Shown piece by piece: positions 17,137 through 23,766 of a DNA stretch of 64,000 bases. A program made the translations under genes and the position numbers. This stretch comes from an uncultured Nitrospiraceae bacterium (GTDB lineage: Bacteria > Nitrospirota > Thermodesulfovibrionia > Thermodesulfovibrionales > SM23-35): NCBI GenBank assembly GCA_937138415.1, contig CAKZPA010000034.1, forward strand, positions 43,992 to 107,991, read 5' to 3'. The notes beneath the pieces are model-generated. The model was not told the origin of the DNA. It did no database searches and saw only the letters and a list, made by a program, of their open reading frames with translations. Position 1 is the first letter of the stretch, and each line of letters starts with the position of its first letter.

Positions 17137-17285
17137 ATGGACAAGTGGTCGACGTTCCGAAACGGGGGCTACCGCAGCGCCACTAACGATGCTTCGCTTT
17201 CCATCGGCACCGATGCCGGCGACCGCCCTCCGCGAGCGGTGGGTGAGCTTTGCGTTAGAACGCGCGTCCTGCCACCGCTCCGTTA

Positions 17286-17330
17286 TTTAGACCATAAAGA
17301 TGTTAAGAATGCGTTACAGGATCATGACAG
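17286..17330 (-). promoter_or_regulatory. PHO-box promoter of the response regulator gene
   Basis: On the minus strand TGTCATG, TGTAACG and CTTAACA (first at 17323-17329, then every 11 bp) with spacers ATCC and CATT. Nine nt separate the last unit from TCTAAA (17286-17291). Transcription would start near 17279, giving a leader of about 140 nt that contains a CATCGG-TG-CCGATG hairpin near 17205. Confidence 0.75.
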
Positions 17331-17409
17331 AGAGATTAAATTTTTCGGGCGACTGCCTGCAGGTACATCAGTCCGCCGGGAATCATGCGATACGAGAAAT
17401 TCATCGGTA

Positions 17410-17453
17410 CGTAACATTGCATTCATCACCCCGTAATATTCACTCCATACAAT
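17410..17453 (+). promoter_or_regulatory. PHO-box promoter of the small zinc-ribbon gene
   Basis: CGTAACA (17410-17416), ATTCATC (17421-17427) and CGTAATA (17432-17438), spacers TTGC and ACCC, then 9 nt and -10 TACAAT (17448-17453). It points rightward, divergent from the response-regulator promoter about 80 bp away. Confidence 0.72.
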
Positions 17454-17560
17454 GAATCGGCGAATTGGGCAATGCTTCCCCACGGTCGTTCGATCCGAAG
17501 AGAAGCGGGCTCGGCATGGAAACAGCGGAAAATACGGCGTTCAGCAGTGAGGAGGCAATG

Positions 17561-17761
17561 ATGCGCATGACTCGATGCATGGAGTGCGGGATACTCACCT
17601 ACCAGAAAGACCAGCAGTGCGTCATTTGCAAGATCGGCCTCAGGCAGATGCACAGCGAACTGCTGATGCTCCTGCTCGAAGACGGAAACATCGGTCTGCG
17701 CCTCGCTGCGCAGAAGCAGTCCATCCACTCGTCATTCGCGGCGACAGCCCCGCCCTGTTAA
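17561..17761 (+). CDS. Small zinc-ribbon protein under a PHO box
   Basis: 66 residues starting at the second of two adjacent ATGs. GAGGAGG (17549-17555) is 5 nt upstream of it and only 2 nt from the first; an open frame extends to 17465 but lacks a Shine-Dalgarno. The N-terminus MRMTRCMECGILTYQKDQQC continues VIC, so it has CxxC-x10-CxxC, a zinc-ribbon or rubredoxin-like knuckle. A helical region follows (MHSELLMLLLEDGNIGLRLA) and a C-terminal Cys. No known family is recognised. It could be a regulator or a metal-binding adaptor of the phosphate response. Confidence 0.62.
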   Translation: MRMTRCMECGILTYQKDQQCVICKIGLRQMHSELLMLLLEDGNIGLRLAAQKQSIHSSFAATAPPC

Positions 17762-18130
17762 GGATTGCCTGTCCGTTCGTGCCCCCTCAGAGCCGAACGA
17801 TCAGACAGCGCCCACCAGGATATCGGCCTCGCATCTGTCCCTCTCCGGGGAAGAATCACCGGAATCGCCCATGCCATTAAATAAATTCCGGGCGATAGCG
17901 ATGGGACACCGTATTCGAGCAGGTTAAGCGCGCAGACAGTCAGACACTGTGCATTCGATGATAATGAGGCACGTCCGCATCTCAGGCCAAAGACCGGGAA
18001 CGAGCGAGAACAGTATGTCCTGTCACTTGAACACAAGAATAATCTGGGCTATAATCGTTGGGGCGTCGCGACGGATTCCCTCCGTGCGGTAGGTTCACCG
18101 CCCGATGCGGGGACACTCAGAGGAGGTTGC
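17762..18130 (+). other. Gene-free stretch with the parA promoter
   Basis: No coding region or PHO-type box is seen between the zinc-ribbon gene and parA. A sigma-70-type promoter occupies its right end (18027-18055) and is followed by a leader of about 70 nt with an imperfect GGTTCACC/GGTAGG hairpin. Confidence 0.55.
18027..18055 (+). promoter_or_regulatory. Sigma-70 promoter of the ParA-like gene
   Basis: TTGAAC (18027-18032), 17-nt spacer, TATAAT (18050-18055). Near-consensus and correctly placed about 75 nt before the GTG start at 18131. Confidence 0.8.
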
Positions 18131-18871
18131 GTGCGGCAGGTTGTCTCGATCGTAAATCACAAAGGCGGCGTCGGGAAGACAACGTCGGTCGTCAACATCG
18201 CCGCCTGCCTGGGTGAACTCGGGGAAAAGGTCCTCGTCATCGACCTCGATCCGCAGGGGAGCGCCAGTTTGTCGTACGGCGTGGCTGATGATAGAAACGC
18301 CCTCCTCCAGTCTCTCCAGAAGACGACCGCGTTGCCCGTTCTCCCAACAAAAGCTCCGCGCGTCGACATCGTGCCCGCAGGGCCGAAACTCGCCGAGGCA
18401 CGGCAGAGATTTTCAGGGAGCATCGGGAACGAACTCCTGAGGAGGTGCTTCACCTATACGGACGGCGATTGGGCGTACGTCATCATCGACTGCCCGCCGA
18501 GCTTGGGCATATTCACGATAAATGCCCTCACGGCGTGCGCCCACGTGCTCATCCCCGTCGAAGCGAACTTCCTCTCCTTCAGCGGCCTGCGCCAGATGAT
18601 CGATGCAGTGCAACAATTCACGTCCCGGAATCCGGCGCTCACGATCCGTGGGATCATCCCCTGCAGGGCCCGGACCCGCCGGCGCATCCACGAGGCGTTC
18701 CTCGAAAAGATCGAGGAACTTCTCCCCGGTGGGGTCACTCCCACGGTGCGCGAGAACGTCTCACTCGCCGAGGCGCCGCAGAGTGGATTGCCGGTTATCC
18801 TCTACGCTCCGAATTCGAACGGAGCGTACGACTACCGTCGGGTCGCGCAATGGCTTCTGGACAAGCTCTGA
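18131..18871 (+). CDS. ParA/Soj-family ATPase, orphan (no ParB beside it)
   Basis: 246 residues with GTG start after GAGGAGG. Deviant Walker A near 9-18 (NHKGGVGKTTS), switch I DLDPQGSASLSYG, Walker B VIIDCPPSLGIF, and the late motif IRGIIPCRARTRRRIH. Length and layout match chromosomal ParA/Soj or ParA-like positioning ATPases. No ParB-like gene adjoins it; the flanks are a PHO-controlled zinc-ribbon gene and a hypothetical gene. It may position something other than the origin, since typical soj lies in the rpmH/gid region, although a parS site is present at 63399-63418. Confidence 0.88.
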   Translation: MRQVVSIVNHKGGVGKTTSVVNIAACLGELGEKVLVIDLDPQGSASLSYGVADDRNALLQSLQKTTALPVLPTKAPRVDIVPAGPKLAEARQRFSGSIGNELLRRCFTYTDGDWAYVIIDCPPSLGIFTINALTACAHVLIPVEANFLSFSGLRQMIDAVQQFTSRNPALTIRGIIPCRARTRRRIHEAFLEKIEELLPGGVTPTVRENVSLAEAPQSGLPVILYAPNSNGAYDYRRVAQWLLDKL

Positions 18872-19015
18872 TCGTAGACATCATAGGAAAGCGCGGACGG
18901 TCGAAACTGTTTTTGCCCCTCCCCTCGCCTGCTGCGCATCTCCGCGATCGGGGCGAGGCACCTCTCCTGTATCCCCCGACCCACGTCCGGCGAAGGAAAA
19001 CAATGTTCCGTTCGC

Positions 19016-19038
19016 GCGGCACTTCATTTCAGTGCCGC
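19016..19038. terminator. Hairpin between convergent genes
   Basis: GCGGCACT, loop TCATTTC, AGTGCCGC: an 8-bp stem midway between the parA stop (18871) and the stop of the convergent gene at 19058. A weak CTCTTT follows on the plus strand. It is a probable bidirectional terminator. Confidence 0.5.
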
Positions 19039-19057
19039 CTCTTTCGATGGACGGCTC

Positions 19058-19606
19058 TCAGAGTTCCGGGAGAAATTTGAGGGCCGCCCCTATGAACGCC
19101 GCCTGCTCTTTGCTCAGCTCTCCGATCTGACCGCGCCGTTCGGCCATCCGACGGAAGCGGGTGAAGTCTGTCGGTAAATCTTCGGTATCGACCAGATACG
19201 CGAGTCTCTGGATGATGCTCCGTATGTGCTCCGGCGATTTCACGCGTCCTTTCGACTTCGCAAAGTAGAGGACCTTGATTTTCCCCCGCAACCGGTCGTA
19301 TTCGACGTCGGTCACCCGGTGAACCGCGAGAACGATGTAATCCCCGAGCGCCTGCCAAAAAACCTCGTCGTACCCCTGCCATTTGGGCAGGAAGAATCTG
19401 AGCACGGCAGGTTTCAGCTTCCCGTTTTGCGGGAAGCTCTTGTAGAGGATGACCGGGAACTTCTCGACCGTTTCCTCCTCGAGGCTTTCCAGCATCTCGA
19501 ACAGGATGATCCTCTGCTGTTTGCGGAGGAGTTTGTCGATCTGTTCGAGCGTGCTGCCCTGACCCGGAACCGAGCCCAATTTCTGCAAGACTTTCAGAAT
19601 TTCCAT
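19058..19606 (-). CDS. Hypothetical cytoplasmic protein
   Basis: 182 residues, no signal peptide or membrane segment, mixed helical and strand composition. Notable segments are FEMLESLEEETVEKFPVILY, LRFFLPKWQGYDEVFWQALG and a C-terminal FIGAALKFLPEL. GGAGGG lies 8 nt upstream of the ATG, and a TATAAT-like -10 is at 19634-19639. I do not recognise the family. It stands alone, convergent with parA. Confidence 0.7.
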   Translation of the reverse strand: MEILKVLQKLGSVPGQGSTLEQIDKLLRKQQRIILFEMLESLEEETVEKFPVILYKSFPQNGKLKPAVLRFFLPKWQGYDEVFWQALGDYIVLAVHRVTDVEYDRLRGKIKVLYFAKSKGRVKSPEHIRSIIQRLAYLVDTEDLPTDFTRFRRMAERRGQIGELSKEQAAFIGAALKFLPEL

Positions 19607-19679
19607 GTCGCGATCCCTCCAAGCATCCGGACCATTATACCAAGTTGGGACACCCGTGGTCGTGGCGGCCGAGCGACCC

Positions 19680-19708
19680 TTGGCGCAGGCGCACCTTCAG
19701 GCTATACT
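19680..19708 (+). promoter_or_regulatory. Sigma-70 promoter of the small membrane protein
   Basis: TTGGCG (19680-19685), 17 nt, TATACT (19703-19708), about 95 nt upstream of the ATG at 19804. Confidence 0.65.
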
Positions 19709-19803
19709 ACCCCTATGGCGATCACCGTGGACCTTTCCCATTGCTTTGCCGGGAGGACCCGATGTTCCCTGCCGCATCGGGTGCCGGGCGTGGGGGCTGC
19801 ATC

Positions 19804-20070
19804 ATGACACGTGCGTTGGGAATCCTCCTCAATATCCTCCTTTTTGCCGTCGCGACCTTCGGAACCTCGCTCATGATAGAGAAATATTATCGGGGCGGAA
19901 TGAAATGGATCCTCGTCCCCGCTCTTACCCTCCTGTCGGGAATGCTGCTCGTGACGACGGATTTCGTCGTGCAGGTGCTCACCTCGTTGACGGCTCCCTT
20001 TTCCCTGCGCGATTTCGCGCTGATCGTCGTCGGCGGAGGCGTAATCGGTTTTTTCTTCTCTTTCCTGTGA
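19804..20070 (+). CDS. Small membrane protein with three transmembrane segments
   Basis: 88 residues from the ATG at 19804, preceded by a G-rich GGGGGCT. Hydrophobic stretches near 5-22 (LGILLNILLFAVATFGTSLM), 33-52 (ILVPALTLLSGMLLVTTDFV) and 67-88 (DFALIVVGGGVIGFFFSFL). An upstream in-frame extension to 19645 looks non-coding. The family is not recognised. It is monocistronic, divergent from the hypothetical gene at 19058-19606. Confidence 0.65.
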   Translation: MTRALGILLNILLFAVATFGTSLMIEKYYRGGMKWILVPALTLLSGMLLVTTDFVVQVLTSLTAPFSLRDFALIVVGGGVIGFFFSFL

Positions 20071-20574
20071 ATGCTCTTCCGTCTGGTTCAGTTGATCCTC
20101 GAAAAACTTCTGACGCCGTCTTAGACTCGTTATCGCCCGATTTACGGGATAGTGACAGGACGCCCTCTCCGATCGGTCCCATATTGCCGGCAATAAGATA
20201 CTTCGTCACCGCTGTCCAATAAATGTTGGAGCGCCTCCACGTTGGTTTACTGCTCACGATAGAAATGCCTTCGTCGCTGTCCATGAGAGTTCAAAGTATA
20301 AAGGGATGCCGAAGAAACGCCAAGACGACACGCGTGCTGCACGGGGCAAAGCACCGGCGAGTGCCCGATGCGCGTCGTGACCGCAAGTGATCAAGAATGC
20401 TCAATCCTGTGATCGACTAGACGAACGCTCCGGAGAGCGCACTGAGGACTCCGCGTCGAGCGACGAACTCGCGCGTCGGGGATAGTGTGCCGTCTGTGGC
20501 GAGATGCGATGGGAAACGGATAGTAAGGGAATCGTATCAACGAATACCGACGTTGACGGAGAAAAGGGTTGTTC
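20071..20574. other. Gene-free stretch, nothing recognised
   Basis: About 500 nt between the small membrane-protein gene and the HMA-like gene. Short overlapping ORFs on both strands have atypical Arg/Ser-rich composition and no Shine-Dalgarno. I see no terminator with a T tract, no repeat and no PHO-type spacing. Confidence 0.5.
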
Positions 20575-20946
20575 TTATAGGAGGGCGGCAAGGAGAGAGA
20601 GCGCGGATCCCTCGAATGCCTTTTCGACGAAAGCGCCCACCACTGCTTTGTACACGAGCTGACTCGCTCTCGAAGCGCCGGCATGAATGTACTGGTCGTT
20701 CGTAACGGCTCTGGACGGATCGAAAATGCCCCTCGTCTTCAGGGTATCGAGCAGCATTTTCGACGTCACTTTCTTCTCGTCGTACGTCATGATGATGCTC
20801 CCGGTCACCGGATTCGTCGCGACCGATTTGATACCGTTTATCTGCTCGAGAAACTTTTCGACGTGCTTCGCGAGGCTTTCACTGCCCTTTATGAAGGGCG
20901 TCCTCACGCGCAATCTCCCCGGCACATCATGCAGGTAATAGCTCAT
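20575..20946 (-). CDS. HMA-like (HMA_2 type) domain protein without CxxC
   Basis: 123 residues from ATG at 20946. The N-terminal MSYYLHDVPGRLRVRTPFIK is the hallmark of the HMA_2 group, followed by a ferredoxin-like beta-alpha-beta fold through INGIKSVATNPVTGSIIMTYD and MLLDTLKTRG. No Cys pair is present, so it is unlikely to bind metal in the classical way. The C-terminal VYKAVVGAFVEKAFEGSALS is a short hydrophobic helix with a terminal AALL. Its ATG overlaps the TGA of the zinc-ribbon gene upstream (ATGA), so it is translationally coupled and shares the PHO-box promoter at 21255-21310. Confidence 0.78.
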   Translation of the reverse strand: MSYYLHDVPGRLRVRTPFIKGSESLAKHVEKFLEQINGIKSVATNPVTGSIIMTYDEKKVTSKMLLDTLKTRGIFDPSRAVTNDQYIHAGASRASQLVYKAVVGAFVEKAFEGSALSLLAALL

Positions 20947-21248
20947 CTCTCGACTCCTTGATCGGTCATCGGGATTTTGACGTACATCCTGCAGGCGGGA
21001 TAGCCGGCGCAGCGGAATCTCATCGAACCGGTTTCCTTCTTGTACACGTGCATCATTCTGCCGCACTCCGGACAGACCGGCTTGTCGGCCAGGCGAACCC
21101 GACTCGCACTCGGGGTAAATTGTCGCCCGCAGAGGATGCAGTAATACCGTTGTTTTCCGCTTTTGATCCGTCCATATCTGTACAGCGCTCGAGCCCCACA
21201 ATACGGGCACTGAATCTCATTCTCCTCCTCATCGCCAACAGATGCCAC
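20943..21248 (-). CDS. Double zinc-ribbon protein (InsA-like plus topoisomerase-type ribbon)
   Basis: 101 residues if GTG at 21248 is used. First ribbon CPYCGARALYRYG then YYCILCGRQF, as in the N-terminal zinc finger of IS1 InsA. Second ribbon CPECGRMMHVYKKETGSMRF then CAGYPACRMYV, as in the C-terminal zinc ribbons of DNA topoisomerase I. There is no transposase catalytic part, so it is probably a nucleic-acid-binding accessory protein. The start is uncertain: the predicted transcription start falls on the GTG, whereas GAGGAGGAG precedes an in-frame ATT at 21215 that would give MQCPYCG. It is translationally coupled to the HMA-like gene. Confidence 0.75.
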   Translation of the reverse strand: MASVGDEEENEIQCPYCGARALYRYGRIKSGKQRYYCILCGRQFTPSASRVRLADKPVCPECGRMMHVYKKETGSMRFRCAGYPACRMYVKIPMTDQGVER

Positions 21249-21254
21249 AGGTAC

Positions 21255-21310
21255 ATGATACAGAACATTTGTTAAAGCTTCATGAAAACATTGTTACAAT
21301 ATTGTTACAA
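21255..21310 (-). promoter_or_regulatory. PHO-box promoter of the zinc-ribbon/HMA-like operon
   Basis: Four units on the minus strand: TGTAACA, TGTAACA, TTTCATG, TTTAACA (first at 21303-21309, then every 11 bp), with 4-nt spacers. The last ends 9 nt before TATCAT (21255-21260). It overlaps the 3' end of the cysteine-rich gene at 21280-21525. Confidence 0.78.
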
Positions 21311-21525
21311 GAGGCGTTCGGTTTCCCGCGGGCTTTGACGCCGAGGACGTCCAGTTCCTGCAATGTTTCGATGTAGATAGGGCAGACTTCGAAGTGCCGG
21401 CTCATGCACATGTCGGGATCGATGTCTTCGAGATTCCTCAGCAGCATTGTTTTCGCGCCGCAGACGCCTCCGTCGGCGCTCCCGGTCAAAAAAGGGCATA
21501 TCGTAAATACTCTATCACAATACAC
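21280..21525 (-). CDS. Small cysteine-rich protein with a duplicated C-x-F-x-x-CP motif
   Basis: 81 residues from the GTG at 21525, chosen because AAGGAGG lies 5 nt upstream while the in-frame ATG at 21549 abuts the -10 hexamer of the PHO-box promoter. The motif CDRVFTICPFL near the start recurs as CMSRHFEVCPIY near residues 40-51, with further Cys in GGVCGAK and ASCNN. The arrangement suggests a small metal- or Fe-S-binding protein or a disulfide module; no signal peptide is evident. The family is not recognised. It lies upstream of the zinc-ribbon/HMA operon on the same strand but has its own promoter. Confidence 0.65.
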   Translation of the reverse strand: MYCDRVFTICPFLTGSADGGVCGAKTMLLRNLEDIDPDMCMSRHFEVCPIYIETLQELDVLGVKARGKPNASCNNIVTMFS

Positions 21526-21549
21526 GCTATCCTCCTTGTCGACAACCAT

Positions 21550-21582
21550 ATAGTACAATGGGTGTGTTACAGGAACGTTACA
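21550..21582 (-). promoter_or_regulatory. PHO-box promoter of the cysteine-rich gene
   Basis: TGTAACG (21576-21582), spacer TTCC, TGTAACA (21565-21571), 9 nt, -10 TACTAT (21550-21555), read on the minus strand. Confidence 0.78.
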
Positions 21583-21676
21583 TGACGGTGAAGATTTCGT
21601 TACCGGACGCACGCGTCTCAACGATCACGAGAGGCGTGCGATGCAAGACACGGACGAGGTTCCCGCTTTGCGGGGT

Positions 21677-21721
21677 GCGAGTGGGCGAAAGGGATCCGGT
21701 GGATCCTCCCCGCCCACTCGC
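21677..21721 (-). terminator. Long hairpin after the PHP phosphoesterase gene
   Basis: GCGAGTGGGCG pairs perfectly with CGCCCACTCGC (11 bp). The inner part GGGATCC/GGATCCTCCC extends it. It lies 16 nt beyond the stop of the gene at 21737 and has no T tract. Confidence 0.5.
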
Positions 21722-21736
21722 GCTCGAGCTGACGAG

Positions 21737-23404
21737 CTAACGAACGGTCACGAAAATCGGATTGGAGTAAAACCAGAGGTCTCTCCAGGCCTCGTCGGAT
21801 TTATCGTACGTGAGAAAGAAATCGTCGCAGCCCGGATTCAGATCCGCATCGGCGCGATCGAGCAACGGGTTACCCTGCCCATCGGTCTCGCACGGTGTGC
21901 CGGGCGGCAGATTGGTACCGCGCAGTCTGAAATACATGCTCTTGTCCACGTTCTTGATATGGTACACCACGGTGTACCATCCGTCTTCATTCAGTTTCCA
22001 ATCTTTCGCGGTGAACGTCGCGATGACTCTGGCGGTTTCATTGACCGCCTTGGTGTAGTCCGGGGAATCGGGGGCGACGATGCCGGTCACCTCACCGGCG
22101 ATGAGATCGATGTGATCGATCTGAACCGGGTCGCCGTTGTTGTTGACGGAAGGGCTCTTGAACTGGATCTTGATTTTCAGTTTCTGCCCCTTCTCCATTA
22201 CAAGCTCCTGACCCATCGTCGCAAAATCAGCCCTGTACTGCGCGTGGAAGTCGAGGGCGTTGATCAGATCGCCATGGACGACGAACGAATTGCCCGAGCG
22301 AAGCGCGTCGACGATCTCCTGCGCGGAGATGTCGCCGTTTCTGTCCCCATCGACGACGAACGTGTACGTCTTCTGGTATTCTCCGGGCCAGAAATCGCCA
22401 TCGAGATCGTGAAAGTCCGAATTCGCGAAGACCCACCAGCGACGGCCCTCCCCAAGCAGAGCGTCCCAGAGGCCACCCACCTTTGCCACGAAAATACCGG
22501 CTCCGCCGTACGTCCCCTTCCCGACAGCGCCGGTGCCGTAGCTTCCTCTGTCATGCTCTCTCTGATGGCCGGGGATGCTCTCGAAACCGAAGGCGACATC
22601 GGGGGCGGCATTATTGAGATCGCGGAAGTGTTCGATCTTGTACGTTGCGCGGCGTTCCGGGTGAGCCGGAATCATCCAACTCGAGCGCGGATAACGCGCC
22701 TGCATCCACGCGGCGGCTTCGACCGCTTTTTTATGGCCCGAGAGGATGCTCTTCGTCCATCCCTGCGCGGCTCCGCCGGTCTTATCGGTGTCCGAATTGT
22801 CAAACGCGTACTCGAATTCGGCCATCGCGTTCGCGTTCGGCATCGCATCGAACTGACCCGCAATGATCGCCGTACTGCAGTGCTCGTGCCCCGGCATATT
22901 CCATTCGAGGCCCTGGATAATCACTTTTTCGGGATACGTCGCCCGGGCTTCGAGAACATCCGCGAAGGAATAGTCGCGGATCGATTGCCAGCGCCACATC
23001 TTCTGATGTCCCCCGCTCATCGAAGCATCACCGATGATGGTTCCGGCGGGGTAGACCGATGTATCGTCCCAGAACCGGGCATATTCGCCGGTATCGAAGT
23101 TGTCGGAGAGGATCGGGCCGAACCCGTCACGGGTGAACCCCCCTCCGTGCTCGGAATTCGCCCACCAGTCGAGACCGAATTCGTAATTCTTGTGCATGAC
23201 CGTTTTGATCGGGTTCGACCCGTCGGTGTACGTGGTGTGCTGGTGAAAATCGCCGGCCATCCACCTCCCGTTCTTCCAGTACGGTTTTTCCATGTCGGCG
23301 ACGGAGACCGATGAACAGGCGAAGACCGTGCTTCCTGCAATAACGATCGCGCTCAATCCTCTGTTGAACGCCTTCGCTAACGTTCGCACCTTCGACCACA
23401 TCAT
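21737..23404 (-). CDS. Exported PHP-type metal-dependent phosphoesterase
   Basis: 555 residues. N-terminal signal (LSAIVIAGSTVFACSSVSVA); VFAC is only a poor lipobox. PHP motifs follow: GDFHQHTTYTDG at 51-62 (metal-binding HxH), NSEHGGG near 79-85 in place of the usual TDHD, QGLEWNMPGHEHCS near 167, MIPAHPERR near 245 and FANSDFHDLDG near 330. The last third, from about 385, is beta-rich and may bind ligand or the surface. It should hydrolyse phosphate esters in the periplasm or outside; the substrate is unknown. ATG has AGGAGG 5 nt upstream. The promoter carries a proximal PHO box and a second upstream pair, in line with a phosphate-scavenging role. Confidence 0.82.
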   Translation of the reverse strand: MMWSKVRTLAKAFNRGLSAIVIAGSTVFACSSVSVADMEKPYWKNGRWMAGDFHQHTTYTDGSNPIKTVMHKNYEFGLDWWANSEHGGGFTRDGFGPILSDNFDTGEYARFWDDTSVYPAGTIIGDASMSGGHQKMWRWQSIRDYSFADVLEARATYPEKVIIQGLEWNMPGHEHCSTAIIAGQFDAMPNANAMAEFEYAFDNSDTDKTGGAAQGWTKSILSGHKKAVEAAAWMQARYPRSSWMIPAHPERRATYKIEHFRDLNNAAPDVAFGFESIPGHQREHDRGSYGTGAVGKGTYGGAGIFVAKVGGLWDALLGEGRRWWVFANSDFHDLDGDFWPGEYQKTYTFVVDGDRNGDISAQEIVDALRSGNSFVVHGDLINALDFHAQYRADFATMGQELVMEKGQKLKIKIQFKSPSVNNNGDPVQIDHIDLIAGEVTGIVAPDSPDYTKAVNETARVIATFTAKDWKLNEDGWYTVVYHIKNVDKSMYFRLRGTNLPPGTPCETDGQGNPLLDRADADLNPGCDDFFLTYDKSDEAWRDLWFYSNPIFVTVR

Positions 23405-23468
23405 TGATTCCTCCTTTGCGTTTTTTTAAAGAAAATGTTCCTCGTTCACTCCACACAAAAAGGCTCCT

Positions 23469-23483
23469 CTCCGCATCACCTCC
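23469..23483 (-). repeat. GGAGGTGATGCGGAG motif, copy 2, in the PHP gene leader
   Basis: Same 15 bases as 14911-14925. Here CTCTCCG about 20 nt upstream and CGGAGAG, which overlaps the motif's 3' end, can pair as a 7-bp stem and enclose GGAGGTGAT in the loop. It lies just downstream of the predicted transcription start (about 23492) and about 65 nt before the start codon. Confidence 0.45.
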
Positions 23484-23498
23484 TATCCGCCCACGGAG

Positions 23499-23558
23499 AG
23501 TGTAAAAAACGGATGTTACGTCCGTATGACAGGAAGGCGAAATGACATTTACATGACT
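23499..23558 (-). promoter_or_regulatory. Tandem PHO-box promoter of the PHP phosphoesterase gene
   Basis: Proximal box on the minus strand: TGTCATA (23525-23531), CGTAACA (23514-23520), 9 nt, -10 TACACT (23499-23504). Distal pair: AGTCATG (23552-23558) and TGTCATT (23541-23547), again 11 bp apart. The two pairs are offset by 16 bp rather than a multiple of 11. Confidence 0.82.
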
Positions 23559-23766
23559 GTGAATTTTCTGTGACACATGTTCCGGGGGACGGATCCTGTG
23601 CCCGGCAACGCCCGAACGGCGGGAGCGGCCGCTTCCCCCTGACCAGCGGCGTAGGCGACGCCGCGACGGCCGGCACGCGGTCCGGTATTCTTGGGGACGA
23701 GCGGTGCCGCGCGTGCGCTCCTTATGATAAGATAGTCAACATTTCATTCCGGCAAGGAGGCATCGG

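Noticed and set aside
17137..17285. Riboswitch in the response-regulator leader (AACGCAAAGCTCACC string)
   Set aside because: It resembles the GACGCAAAGCC box of GEMM but lacks the flanking hairpin, P1 stem and GGGTTGCC partner.
20391..20684. 97-codon minus-strand ORF and overlapping plus-strand ORFs in the 20.1-20.6 kb gap
   Set aside because: Ser/Arg-rich, no ribosome-binding site, overlaps the 3' end of the HMA-like gene; nothing supports coding.
20943..21248. IS1-type transposase remnant
   Set aside because: Only the InsA-like zinc ribbon is present, followed by a second intact ribbon and a regulated promoter; there are no terminal inverted repeats or InsB part, so it reads as a complete small gene.
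21641..23314. 557-codon plus-strand open frame
   Set aside because: Antisense to the PHP phosphoesterase, whose metal-binding motifs, signal peptide and promoter are all present on the other strand.
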